Shown: positions 44,066-51,688 of the stretch, piece by piece
How the letters are laid out: each line of letters begins with the position of its first letter
How positions within the stretch are numbered: position 1 is the stretch's first letter
Program-made: the position numbers and the translations under genes
Notes under the pieces: generated by a model
Databases searched by the model: none
What the model was told of the DNA's origin: nothing
What the model saw: the letters and a program-made list of their open reading frames with translations, nothing else
Source of the DNA: Bacteroidota bacterium
GTDB lineage: Bacteria; Bacteroidota; Bacteroidia; Chitinophagales; Chitinophagaceae
Length of the DNA: 64,000 nucleotides
Assembly (NCBI GenBank): GCA_023423405.1
Contig: JAFAFR010000032.1
Coordinates: 124,001-188,000, forward strand
Direction: 5' to 3'

Positions 44066-44105
44066 AAAAGAAAAATCCGCTTCAAACGTAAGTCTGAAGC
44101 GGATT
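44066..44105 (-). terminator. Rho-independent terminator after tRNA-Leu(UAA)
   Basis: On the minus strand an 11-bp stem AATCCGCTTCA/TGAAGCGGATT (44105-44095 with 44084-44074) is followed by a T-rich run (TTTCTTTTT). Confidence 0.85.
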
Positions 44106-44118
44106 CATCGGTTATGTG

Positions 44119-44204
44119 TACCCGGGACGGGAGTTGAACCCGTACGACCTTTACAGATCACAGGATTTTAAGTCCGGCGTGTCTACCAGTTCCACCACCC
44201 GGGT
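44119..44204 (-). tRNA. tRNA-Leu (anticodon UAA)
   Basis: 86 nt class II tRNA. Acceptor stem ACCCGGG/CCCGGGT; anticodon loop containing TAA in ACTTAAAAT; variable arm; T-loop GGTTCAACTCC. Discriminator A at 44119; CCA is not encoded. Confidence 0.93.
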
Positions 44205-44230
44205 GAGATCGTACCTGCGGCAAATCTCAG

Positions 44231-44260
44231 GAAAAAAAAATTCCAAACAATGTTTGGAAT
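44231..44260 (-). terminator. Rho-independent terminator after tRNA-Gly
   Basis: On the minus strand, stem ATTCCAAACA with TGTTTGGAAT (small loop) followed by nine T residues (44240-44232). It lies between tRNA-Gly and tRNA-Leu(UAA), so the two tRNAs are probably separate units. Confidence 0.8.
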
Positions 44261-44266
44261 TTCTAC

Positions 44267-44342
<76 letters not shown>

Positions 44343-44371
44343 GATAAAGAACTATTTTTTCTTTGGGATGG

Positions 44372-44402
44372 CAAAGATAAGGACTCCCTGCTATCTGCCA
44401 AA
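44372..44402 (-). promoter_or_regulatory. Promoter of tRNA-Gly
   Basis: On the minus strand, TATCTTTG (44379-44372) matches the -7 consensus and TTTG (44402-44399) is the -33 element, 19 nt apart. It ends about 30 bp before the tRNA. Confidence 0.75.
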
Positions 44403-44422
44403 TTTTTACGCTCTTTTTTTAG

Positions 44423-44638
44423 TTATTTGTACTTGGGCGTGTACTGTGTACTTTCCTGTACATGCACTTTGGGCTTGCCCTTATAGCGATGCGTAGAGAG
44501 GGCGTAACAACCGCCGAGTACGAACGCGAGAACGCAAAATACCTGCAGGTAAAACAGGAAAGTGGAAGAATTCACCCAGCTATACTTAAAATCTTTTTCT
44601 GCCGGGTTGTCCCATTCTTGTATATGCTCGTGCGCCAT
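44423..44638 (-). CDS. Small single-pass membrane protein
   Basis: 71 aa. A charged, hydrophilic N-terminus (MAHEHIQEWDNPAEKDFKYS), one hydrophobic segment (about 28-48, FLFYLQVFCVLAFVLGGCYAL) and a basic tail. ATG start. It follows the glycosyltransferase gene by 30 bp on the same strand. No family recognised. It is kept as a gene because the composition is protein-like, the membrane helix is clear and the spacing is operon-like. Confidence 0.6.
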   Translation of the reverse strand: MAHEHIQEWDNPAEKDFKYSWVNSSTFLFYLQVFCVLAFVLGGCYALSTHRYKGKPKVHVQESTQYTPKYK

Positions 44639-44668
44639 AGTTTTTTAATTGCCTTGCAAAAATAGGTT

Positions 44669-45685
44669 TCACTTCACAATTTCCGAAAATTGTTTCCTGC
44701 CTTTTACAAAATGCTGCCAAACCACCGTGCCTTTGTACCATCCGTTCAGTTTGCCTTTTTTACGAATGGGAAATACCGATTGCTTTCTGCGGATCAGCAG
44801 CCAGCCGATAACACCCACATGCGCTTCGAGGATGGCTTTGAAATAAATGCCCTGCCCGTGCAGCAGGCTGCGCCAGGCGGAAAGCGAATCAAGGAAAAAC
44901 CGGAAGGGTATTTTCCAGATGGCCTCTTGCAGCGGCAGGTTCTTGGCCAGCATGATGAGGTTGTTGCGGAAATTCAGGAACACCTTCCATTCGTTGCCTT
45001 TTGGCAGTGTGCCGCCGCCCACGTGGTACACCACCGATGAGGGATGAACCACCACTTCGTATCCCGCCAGTTGCAGGCGCCAGCAGAAATCGATCTCTTC
45101 CTGGTGGGCGAAGAAGAACTCATCCAGTCCGCCCAGTTCGTGGTAGAGCCCGGCCCTCACCAGCAATGCGGCGCCGCTGGCCCAGAATACGCGGGCCACA
45201 TCGTCGTATTGCCCGTGGTCGGTTTCACAATAGTCGAATACCCGGCCCCGTGCAAAGGGATAACCCAGGCTATCGAGCCAGCCCCCGGCGGCACCTGCAT
45301 ATTCAAATAAGGATTTATCGGCATACATTTTTATTTTCGGTTGCATGGCGCCGGTAGTGGGGTTCGCATCCATGTGTTGCAGCAGGGGATCGAGCCAGCC
45401 TGGCGTCACTTCCACGTCGGAGTTGAGCAGGAGGTAAAATTCTGCTTCCACCTGCCGGAGGGCCTCGTTGTACCCTTTGGCGAAGCCGTAGTTACGTGGC
45501 AGTTCGATGATGCGCAGGCCCGGATGATGGCTGCGCAGCCAGGCCAGGGAATCGTCGGTAGAGGCGTTATCGGCCACAATCACCTCGGCCTGCGGGCTGC
45601 TGTGCAGCAGTACGGAGGGCAGGAAATTTTCCAGGTGACGGCGGCCGTTCCAGTTGAGGATCACTATGGCGATGCGGGCAGACAA
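44669..45685 (-). CDS. Family 2 glycosyltransferase (rhamnosyltransferase-like)
   Basis: About 338 aa, GT-A fold. N-terminal IAIVILNWNGRRHLENFLPSV, nucleotide-binding VIVADNASTDDS, NYGFAKGYNEAL, DxD-equivalent LLNSDVEV, and the acceptor-side ED-like FFAHQEEIDFCWR; a hydrophobic C-terminal stretch suggests membrane association. It resembles WsaE/RfbF-like transferases of O-antigen or polysaccharide synthesis. There is no ATG at the N-terminus: a TTG at 45685 (MSARIAIVILNWNG) is preferred over one at 45712, because a -7 box lies at 45704-45697 between them. Confidence 0.88.
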   Translation of the reverse strand: MSARIAIVILNWNGRRHLENFLPSVLLHSSPQAEVIVADNASTDDSLAWLRSHHPGLRIIELPRNYGFAKGYNEALRQVEAEFYLLLNSDVEVTPGWLDPLLQHMDANPTTGAMQPKIKMYADKSLFEYAGAAGGWLDSLGYPFARGRVFDYCETDHGQYDDVARVFWASGAALLVRAGLYHELGGLDEFFFAHQEEIDFCWRLQLAGYEVVVHPSSVVYHVGGGTLPKGNEWKVFLNFRNNLIMLAKNLPLQEAIWKIPFRFFLDSLSAWRSLLHGQGIYFKAILEAHVGVIGWLLIRRKQSVFPIRKKGKLNGWYKGTVVWQHFVKGRKQFSEIVK

Positions 45686-45696
45686 AACGATGCTTC

Positions 45697-45704
45697 CAAA
45701 TTTA
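45697..45704 (-). promoter_or_regulatory. Predicted -7 element for the glycosyltransferase
   Basis: TAAATTTG on the minus strand matches TAnnTTTG exactly. The nearest -33-like TTG (45723-45721) is only 16 nt away, so the promoter is weakly supported. It places transcription start near 45690, just before the TTG start at 45685. Confidence 0.4.
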
Positions 45705-45753
45705 GTGGCCAAAAATAGGGCAAGCGATCTATACGAATAGCTAAATTAGTCCG

Positions 45754-46908
45754 ATGATCGGGTATCTTTTCAACTGGCGGGTATGGCTGGCCCTGGTGGC
45801 GCTCATTATTGTGACGGGCTCCATCTTTTATTCGCGTTACCTGGCCGGTAAGATCGCAGTGGAAGAGCGCAACAAAGTGGAGCTTTGGGTGAGCGCCAGC
45901 AAGGCCATTTTCGACAACCCAGACCTGCCGCTGACCCTGCCCAACATGATCCGCAACGACCAGACCTCCATTCCCATCATCGAAACCAACGAGCGCGACA
46001 GCATTGTGAGTTTCGTGAACCTCGATTCCGCGCAGGCTTTGGCGGATCCCGCTTACCTGCCCCGCAAGCTGCGTGAATTCAAACGATCGAACGACCCCTT
46101 CGTGCTGGTGCTCAGCGAAAACCCTTATGTGGCCAACCGTTATTATTATGGCAATACCCGCCTGCTGAACGAAGTGAAATATTACCCCATGGTGCAACTG
46201 GTGATCGTGGGACTGCTGTTGGTTTTGCTGCTGCTGCTGCTGAACACGCAGCACCGTTCCGAGCAAAACCAGCTCTGGGCGGGACTTGCCAAGGAGACCG
46301 CCCACCAGTTGGGAACGCCCCTCTCTTCTTTGCAGGGCTGGGTGGAAATGCTGCGTGAAGGCGGCCAGGAAAACACCATCACGCGCGAGCTGGAAAAAGA
46401 TGTGGAAAGACTGAAGCTGGTGAGCGACCGGTTCAGCAAGATCGGCAGCATCCCGCAACTGGAAAATACGGATATCGTCAGCCAGGTGGAGGCGGTGATG
46501 GACTATGTAAAAAGAAGAGCGCCGAGCCGGGTGCGTTTCCATCTGCAATCGCCCGGAAGCGGCAACCTGGTGATCCCTTTATCGGCCACGTTGTTCGACT
46601 GGGTGGTGGAAAACCTGCTGAAAAACGCCCTCGATGCGATGGAGGGAGTTGGACAGATCAGCGTGGAGATAGCCGCCACCGGCAACCAGGTAACGGTAGA
46701 TGTGACCGATACGGGCAAGGGGATCAGCGCCGCGAACCTGTCGCGCGTTTTTGATCCCGGCTTCACCACCAAAAAAAGAGGCTGGGGACTGGGACTGTCG
46801 CTTTCGCGCAGGATCATAGAGCAATACCATGGCGGGCAATTGTTTGTAAAACAGTCGGATCCCGGCAAGGGAACTACCTTCCGGATCCAGTTGCCGCGGC
46901 CTGCATGA
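45754..46908 (+). CDS. Sensor histidine kinase
   Basis: 384 aa inner-membrane kinase. TM1 at about 10-28, an extracytoplasmic region (30-145), TM2 at about 147-164. The dimerisation/phosphoacceptor helix has the variant H-box ETAHQLGTPLSSLQGW (His184). The ATPase core has N-box ENLLKNALDAM, G1 DTGKGIS, and G2 RGWGLGLSLSRRI. No response regulator is adjacent, so the partner is elsewhere. Divergent from the glycosyltransferase. Confidence 0.92.
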   Translation: MIGYLFNWRVWLALVALIIVTGSIFYSRYLAGKIAVEERNKVELWVSASKAIFDNPDLPLTLPNMIRNDQTSIPIIETNERDSIVSFVNLDSAQALADPAYLPRKLREFKRSNDPFVLVLSENPYVANRYYYGNTRLLNEVKYYPMVQLVIVGLLLVLLLLLLNTQHRSEQNQLWAGLAKETAHQLGTPLSSLQGWVEMLREGGQENTITRELEKDVERLKLVSDRFSKIGSIPQLENTDIVSQVEAVMDYVKRRAPSRVRFHLQSPGSGNLVIPLSATLFDWVVENLLKNALDAMEGVGQISVEIAATGNQVTVDVTDTGKGISAANLSRVFDPGFTTKKRGWGLGLSLSRRIIEQYHGGQLFVKQSDPGKGTTFRIQLPRPA

Positions 46909-46922
46909 TTTCTGAATTTAAG

Positions 46923-46952
46923 TTGGGGATAATGGTTAAATCCTTACATTTG
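46923..46952 (+). promoter_or_regulatory. Promoter of tRNA-Leu(GAG)
   Basis: TTG at 46923-46925 and TACATTTG at 46945-46952 with a 19-nt spacer match the Bacteroidota consensus. The tRNA starts 18 bp downstream. Confidence 0.75.
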
Positions 46953-46970
46953 CATCCGCTTTAAGCAGGC

Positions 46971-47054
46971 GCCCAGGTGTTGAAACTGGTAGACAAGCCA
47001 CCTTGAGGTGGTGGTGCTGGAAACGGCGTGCTGGTTCGAATCCAGTCCTGGGCA
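46971..47054 (+). tRNA. tRNA-Leu (anticodon GAG)
   Basis: 84 nt class II tRNA. Acceptor GCCCAGG/CCTGGGC, anticodon stem-loop CCACC-TTGAGGT-GGTGG, long variable arm, T-loop GGTTCGAATCC, discriminator A at 47054. CCA is not encoded. Confidence 0.95.
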
Positions 47055-47060
47055 CAGGAA

Positions 47061-47100
47061 AAAAGGTTGTAAGTGATGAGCTTACGACCTTTTTGTTTTT
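47061..47100 (+). terminator. Rho-independent terminator after tRNA-Leu(GAG)
   Basis: Stem AAAAGGTTGTAAG/CTTACGACCTTTT (one G-U pair) with loop TGATGAG, followed by a T-rich run to 47100. Confidence 0.85.
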
Positions 47101-47176
47101 ATATGCGTTAAAATATTACTTTTTTGATGCCCTTTTCGATGAGAGATTTTTTGTAATATTATTCACAAAGGACATT

Positions 47177-48022
47177 TTGGTCATTCCACGCAAATACCTG
47201 GTTTCTCCGGATAAGCAACGATCGGCCATCCTTATGGCAGGCTGCTTATCAGGAATGGTTGCGGCCAACCTGTTGCTGGATTATTTGTATACGCTCTTTC
47301 GGCAAAGCGCCTTCTATTTTTCAGAATCTTTATTGTTCAGCTCTTACTGGATATTATATATTCCCTTATTACCACTGCTGTTAAAACTCACTAAAAGAAC
47401 TGAAAATACCGGGGTCAGATTAGCCTGGGCAGGTTTTGCACTGGCAGTTCATCTGGCAGCATATCCCGCGTTGGTTTGGCTTTTGTCCAAAGCCTTCTAC
47501 GAGCACACTTTTGCTTACCGGCAGACCTTCTATTACGGGATCTCGGCTTATTTCATACAATCGGTACTCATTTATGCTTTCTGTCTGCTGGCTTTTACTT
47601 TCCTGTCTAAAAGACCGCTTTCACCAGAAGTGAATAGCGACATTACAAAAGAGATTCAACCGAAAACCTCTATCTGCTCCATTGTAATTACGGATAACAA
47701 CCATATAAAATCGGTATTGGCTGTGCAGGACATCCTTTATATTTCCGCCAATTCGCCCTATGTCAACATTCATCATCTTTCAAAGAAATACCTCCACAGC
47801 GAAACCCTGAAATCCCTGGAAAACCAGTTGGACGGAAACCAATTCATACGCATCCACAAATCTCATATTGTTAATCTCCGGGAGATACATTCTTATCAAT
47901 CGCGTCAAAATGGCGACTATGATGTTACCATTTCAGACGGAACGGTTTTAAGAGTAAGCCGTAATTATGCAAAAGATTTTAAATCGAAGCTCGAACAGCA
48001 TACTCATCTTACCCTAAAATAA
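47177..48022 (+). CDS. LytTR-family transcriptional regulator with membrane N-terminus
   Basis: About 281 aa. Four hydrophobic segments (SAILMAGCLSGMVAANLLLDYLY, YWILYIPLLPLLL, LAWAGFALAVHLAAYPALVWLL, ISAYFIQSVLIYAFCLLAFTFL) are followed by a LytTR DNA-binding domain in the last ~110 residues (DILYISANSPYVNIHH, GNQFIRIHKSHIVNLREI, LRVSRNYAKDFKSKL). There is no receiver domain, so the membrane part is the probable input. The frame runs upstream into the tRNA and its terminator, so the true start is after 47100: TTG at 47177 is chosen, ATG at 47234 is the alternative. A weak promoter (TTTG 47092, TACTTTTT 47117) precedes it. It probably regulates the following gene (inference). Confidence 0.82.
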   Translation: MVIPRKYLVSPDKQRSAILMAGCLSGMVAANLLLDYLYTLFRQSAFYFSESLLFSSYWILYIPLLPLLLKLTKRTENTGVRLAWAGFALAVHLAAYPALVWLLSKAFYEHTFAYRQTFYYGISAYFIQSVLIYAFCLLAFTFLSKRPLSPEVNSDITKEIQPKTSICSIVITDNNHIKSVLAVQDILYISANSPYVNIHHLSKKYLHSETLKSLENQLDGNQFIRIHKSHIVNLREIHSYQSRQNGDYDVTISDGTVLRVSRNYAKDFKSKLEQHTHLTLK

Positions 48023-48090
48023 ACTCGTCTTGCAGGTTTTTATTTGAAAATCAGTTATATAGAACTGCAACTTTATAAAAAGTTGGGCCA

Positions 48091-49272
48091 ATGAAATATT
48101 TGATTTTCAGCAAAGCAATCTTATTAAGCTCGTTTTGGATAAGCTGCACCGGACAAACCAATAATAAGAAAGTGGTTGGTGGCGGCTGCGACGGCTGTGA
48201 ACTGATGCATATCGGAATGCCCCAACAAATCCATTCGATGGATACAAGTCCGGGCTGGAACGAAAAAGGCCAAAAGTTGATCGTTACCGGAACCGTTTTT
48301 CAATTGGATGGAAAAATACCGGCAAAAGACGTTGTCATTTATTACTGGCAGACAGATAATAACGGCTATTATTCACCAAAACCCGGAATGGATGAACGTG
48401 TAAAACGCCACGGGCATATTCGCGGATGGGTGAAAACGGATGAAAATGGGAAATATACCATTAAAACCATCCGGCCGGCGCCTTATCCAAATGAGGCGTT
48501 GCCTGCGCACATTCATTTGTCCATCAAAGAACCCGGTATCGCCAATGAATATTATACCGATGAAATTAATTTTGACGATGACAAGCTTCTCATTCCCCAT
48601 TTTAAAAAATACCCGCAGGAAAACCGTGGTGGAAGCGGCGTTGTAAGGGTATTGCTTAAAGGCAGTTTGCAAATAGCGGAGCATGATATCATTCTCGGGT
48701 TGAACATTCCCAACTATCCGAAGAAAACTACACCCCAAAAACAATCGGGTTTAAGCATAGGCGAAGACCAACCGTCTTTTATGCCGTTTCATGCATTTGG
48801 GGCGGATAAGGGAACACAAACCTGTCCCGTTTGCAAGTACGGGCGTTACCATGGCATTATTTATTTTGTAGGAAATAAACCCGACTGGGCAGCAATAAAA
48901 GACTGGCTGCAGTTTTTGGAACAGGAAAGCCAAAAACGAAGGCAATACCTTAAAGTTTATTTTGTTTATGGAAACGACAAAAATTACAACCAACAGGAAC
49001 GCCAGGCACAATTAGAAAAGCTGGGAAATGAACTCCATCTTAACAGCATAGCCTTAACTTTTGTTCCTTCTTTTTCCGATAAAGCCACCGAAGCGTACTT
49101 AAACAATATAAATCCGGGTGTAGAAAATACTTTTATCATTTACAAGCACAGGAGCATTGTAGATAAATACATTGACCTGAAACCCACGCCGGAAAATTTT
49201 AGCGTGATTGCTACTTCTCTCAATAGAACACAAGGCGATTTTTTTGATTTGCCGGAGCCGGCCTACGAGTAA
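48091..49272 (+). CDS. Lipoprotein fusing an intradiol ring-cleavage dioxygenase domain with a thioredoxin-like domain
   Basis: 393 aa. Signal with lipobox-like SFWISC (C19) and a small Cys motif CDGC (33-36). Residues about 60-205 form an intradiol dioxygenase beta-sandwich with candidate Fe(III) ligands Tyr94 (NGYYS), Tyr132 (PAPYPN), His140 and His142 (PAHIH). Residues about 225-390 resemble a thioredoxin-like domain beginning TCPVCKYG (C245, C248) then a beta-strand GIIYFVG. Classical intradiol enzymes are cytosolic and act on catechols; here an exported anchored form is predicted, with unknown aromatic substrate. It lies 68 bp after the LytTR gene on the same strand. Confidence 0.8.
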   Translation: MKYLIFSKAILLSSFWISCTGQTNNKKVVGGGCDGCELMHIGMPQQIHSMDTSPGWNEKGQKLIVTGTVFQLDGKIPAKDVVIYYWQTDNNGYYSPKPGMDERVKRHGHIRGWVKTDENGKYTIKTIRPAPYPNEALPAHIHLSIKEPGIANEYYTDEINFDDDKLLIPHFKKYPQENRGGSGVVRVLLKGSLQIAEHDIILGLNIPNYPKKTTPQKQSGLSIGEDQPSFMPFHAFGADKGTQTCPVCKYGRYHGIIYFVGNKPDWAAIKDWLQFLEQESQKRRQYLKVYFVYGNDKNYNQQERQAQLEKLGNELHLNSIALTFVPSFSDKATEAYLNNINPGVENTFIIYKHRSIVDKYIDLKPTPENFSVIATSLNRTQGDFFDLPEPAYE

Positions 49273-49274
49273 AA

Positions 49275-50195
49275 TCAAGTCCCCAACACTTCCCTTATCC
49301 CCTCTTCGTAGCTGGCAGGCGTAAAATCAAAGGCTTTGCAAAACTTCCGGCTGTCGAAAAAATAGTCCTGGTTGTTCTGGTATTGCATTTCGACCAGTTC
49401 CCGGACCGTTCTGTTAAACAATCCGACTACGGATAGCAGAAAAGGCGTGAGCAGATTATAAGAAACCTTAGCGCCTTTTAGGGAAGCCGCATAGGTCATA
49501 AATTTTTCACCGGTCCACCGTTGCGGGGAGGTGGGCAGGTGCCACACCTGGTTATAAGCGCTGTCCGTATTGCCCAGCATGGCGGTTGCCCTGGCGGCGT
49601 CCGGCGTATAGGTAAAAGAATGTGTTTTATCTACAGCAGATTGCCAGCTCATCTTTTCGTTTTTCGAAACGGGGTCTAAGACCATAATATTCAACACACC
49701 ATTCTTTGCTCCCGGTCCATAAAAATCGGCACAACGGGCAATCAGGGCCTGTAACCCTTTTTGAGATATAGCGTTCATGATGACATTTGCGACCTGTAGC
49801 CGCAGTTTCCCTTTTTTGGAGGGCGGATTCAATGGACTCTCTTCCGTCATATGCGGGATCGCATTCTTATCATATAGGTACACATTATCGAAGAAGACCA
49901 GTTTTACGCCGTGTTTCAGACAGGCATTGATTACATTATCGATAACGACGGGCCAGCTCTCCTGCCATACCCGCAGGTCGTATTTCAGTCCCACGACCAG
50001 GTAAGCTATTGCTGCACCGGCAACGGCTTTGTCTACCTGGTCGGCTGATAGTAGATCTGCCGGAAAAAGTTCGTCGTCGCCGTTTACCTGTTCGGGATGG
50101 CGTGATACCAGCCTAACGCGACTTGTATATTGTTTCAGGTCTTTTGCCAGCAGCTTACCAATGTCTCCGCCAGCGCCGAGGATCACTTGCGTCAT
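49275..50195 (-). CDS. NAD(P)-binding epimerase/dehydratase-family protein
   Basis: 306 aa from the ATG at 50195 (MTQVILGAGGDIGKLLAKDL); the frame continues upstream to 50243 but this start places the Rossmann GxGGxxG correctly at the N-terminus. Extended SDR / NmrA-like: PADLLSADQVDKAVAGAAIAYLVVGL, FFDNVYLYDK, CADFYGPGAKNGVLN. Its stop lies 2 bp from the stop of the convergent dioxygenase gene. The substrate is not predictable. Confidence 0.82.
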   Translation of the reverse strand: MTQVILGAGGDIGKLLAKDLKQYTSRVRLVSRHPEQVNGDDELFPADLLSADQVDKAVAGAAIAYLVVGLKYDLRVWQESWPVVIDNVINACLKHGVKLVFFDNVYLYDKNAIPHMTEESPLNPPSKKGKLRLQVANVIMNAISQKGLQALIARCADFYGPGAKNGVLNIMVLDPVSKNEKMSWQSAVDKTHSFTYTPDAARATAMLGNTDSAYNQVWHLPTSPQRWTGEKFMTYAASLKGAKVSYNLLTPFLLSVVGLFNRTVRELVEMQYQNNQDYFFDSRKFCKAFDFTPASYEEGIREVLGT

Positions 50196-50360
50196 CGTAC
50201 TATTGTCTTTTATTATCAAAGCAAAAATACAGCATCCAGCCATTACCGGGAACTATCCGGGCCGCCCCCCGTTTTATCACCCTTTTTCGCGTGAATGGCA
50301 ATTTTACAACGCCCATCTCATCATCTTTACAATTTTATGTCCGTTCATGGTAATAAAAAA

Positions 50361-50379
50361 AGTTCACAATTTGTGAACT
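50361..50379. promoter_or_regulatory. Palindromic operator of higBA
   Basis: Perfect inverted repeat AGTTCACAA-T-TTGTGAACT (9-bp arms, 1-nt centre). It covers the -33 element of the higBA promoter, as expected for autorepression by HigA or the HigBA complex (inference). Confidence 0.7.
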
Positions 50380-50400
50380 CAATAAAAAAGTATATCTTTG
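50370..50400 (+). promoter_or_regulatory. higBA promoter
   Basis: TTTG at 50370-50373 (inside the palindrome) and TATCTTTG at 50393-50400, 19 nt apart: an exact consensus pair. The higB ATG begins only 3 bases after the -7 box, leaving essentially no 5' leader. Confidence 0.75.
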
Positions 50401-50402
50401 TT

Positions 50403-50735
50403 ATGAAAGTTCATCTTATACGGAAGGAAACCATTGAAGCCTATACAAAGGACAATGCCCAAAGCAGGTTGTCGTTTGCTGAATGGCGTACCAAGCTCAA
50501 ATATGCAAACTGGGAAATGCCGGCTGACATGCAGCGTACTTTTCCGGGTACGGACCTACTGGGCAAGGGTTCAAACAGGGCTGTTTTTGATATTGGTGGG
50601 AACAAGTACCGGATGATCGGGAAGTATGCTTTTGGAGATGTGCAGGCGCATCTTTTTATTTGTTGGATTGGCACGCACGCCGAGTACAATAAATTATGTA
50701 GTGCAGGTGAACAATATACTATAAGTAGTTATTAA
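50403..50735 (+). CDS. higB: HigB-type toxin (mRNA interferase)
   Basis: 110 aa RelE/HigB-fold ribosome-dependent mRNA endonuclease. MKVHLIRKETIEAY is the usual HigB N-terminus; GNKYRMIGKYAFGDVQAHLFICWIGTHAEYNKL matches the family's C-terminal core with the conserved (V/I)xxxxTHxEY block. The frame extends upstream to 50295, but conservation and the promoter place the start at 50403. Toxin precedes antitoxin, the order typical of higBA. The antitoxin ATG is 11 bp downstream. Confidence 0.9.
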   Translation: MKVHLIRKETIEAYTKDNAQSRLSFAEWRTKLKYANWEMPADMQRTFPGTDLLGKGSNRAVFDIGGNKYRMIGKYAFGDVQAHLFICWIGTHAEYNKLCSAGEQYTISSY

Positions 50736-50746
50736 AATATCGAAAT

Positions 50747-51199
50747 ATGGGAACCCTCAAATACAAAGTGATTACCAGCAAAAGCCAGTACAAAGAATAT
50801 TGCAATGTATTGGAGGATCTTGTATTTTCAGGCGCCAAAGACAGGAATACCAAAGAGGAAATAGCCCTGCTTACCCTGCTTATTGAAAAATGGGATGCAG
50901 AACATCTCTCCTCTACTGTATCAGACCCGGTACAACTGCTTCGTTCTTTCATTAAAGACCATAACCTGAAAGCCAAAGACCTGGTTGATATACTTGGCAT
51001 AAGCAAAGGCTATGTTTCTGATATCCTGAACTACAAAAAAGGATTCTCCAAAGAGGTTATCCGAAAACTGGCCGATCATTTCAAAGTGTCACAGGAAGCT
51101 TTTAACCGGCCTTATAAATTAGTTGCTCCCGGAAATGTTCGCGTACGAAGCGTAAATGCCGGGAACAGGAAAAAACAGCGGGCTGTTTCGGTGGGGTAG
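50747..51199 (+). CDS. higA: HigA-type antitoxin with HTH domain
   Basis: 150 aa. The N-terminal half is charged and helical (IALLTLLIEKWDAEH), likely toxin-binding. The C-terminal half holds an XRE-type helix-turn-helix (SFIKDHNLKAKDLVDILGISKGYVSDILNYKKGFSKEVIRKLADHF, about residues 67-112), followed by a basic tail. It should neutralise HigB and repress the operon through the palindrome at 50361-50379. Confidence 0.9.
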   Translation: MGTLKYKVITSKSQYKEYCNVLEDLVFSGAKDRNTKEEIALLTLLIEKWDAEHLSSTVSDPVQLLRSFIKDHNLKAKDLVDILGISKGYVSDILNYKKGFSKEVIRKLADHFKVSQEAFNRPYKLVAPGNVRVRSVNAGNRKKQRAVSVG

Positions 51200-51285
51200 C
51201 CGGGTTAATCATCAAACATCATTTCAAAATATTCCGGGTTTTTCAGATGCAGAAAAAATTGGTTATCTTTTAGAAAACTTAGACC

Positions 51286-51615
51286 ATGAAAAAAACACTT
51301 CTCTCCTTATTGCTAATGGGCTTTTTGCACCAACTTAGTGCACAGCAAAAGAATAACTTGCAGGAAGAAGTGCATAATAAAAAAGAGGCATTTTACGATC
51401 TACACCTCGATACGCTCAAATTAAATGTCCCAAGCAGCTCTCCGAAGCAATCGCTTCCTGCTTTTACCTTCCATTTGAAAAACGTCGATACACTCTCCTG
51501 GAGCATGCCGGTTATTGTACCAAACAGCGCATATAAACAAGAAATCCCAAATGGATATCTGAAACCAACCTATGAACAGGAAATGCCTAATAAAATAAAA
51601 CCGGCCCACAAATAA
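51286..51615 (+). CDS. Small secreted hypothetical protein
   Basis: 109 aa. Clear Sec signal peptide (MKKTLLSLLLMGFLHQLSAQ, cleavage after SAQ) leaving about 90 polar residues, rich in Lys, Glu, Pro and Asn, with no cysteine and little predicted fold. No family recognised. It starts 86 bp after higA; a weak -7-like TATCTTTT lies about 25 bp before the ATG. Confidence 0.6.
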   Translation: MKKTLLSLLLMGFLHQLSAQQKNNLQEEVHNKKEAFYDLHLDTLKLNVPSSSPKQSLPAFTFHLKNVDTLSWSMPVIVPNSAYKQEIPNGYLKPTYEQEMPNKIKPAHK

Positions 51616-51649
51616 AATACGCTTCCTCCTTACTTAAAAGATTTAGTTT

Positions 51650-51686
51650 GCTTGCAAATTACTAAATAATTTAGTAATTTGCAAGC
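51650..51686. promoter_or_regulatory. Perfect 37-bp palindrome adjoining the imuA start
   Basis: 18-bp arms around a single central A (51668), with core ACTAAATAATTTAGT; every pair from 51650/51686 to 51667/51669 is complementary. It ends 2 bp before the imuA ATG. A partial third copy of the half-site (ATTTAGT then TTGC) lies at 51641-51651. Best read as an operator for the mutagenesis cassette; in RNA it would form a strong hairpin directly before the start codon. Confidence 0.75.
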
Positions 51687-51688
51687 CC

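Noticed and set aside
45664..46548. 294-codon open frame antisense to the histidine kinase
   Set aside because: Gln/His-rich shadow of the kinase gene with no domain or initiation context.
47003..47176. ATG at 47003 as the start of the LytTR gene
   Set aside because: The ATG lies inside tRNA-Leu(GAG) and the frame would run through its terminator; the residues are translated tRNA sequence.
51650..51686. LexA box in front of imuA
   Set aside because: The palindrome does not match the LexA consensus sequences I know, so I do not assign it to LexA.
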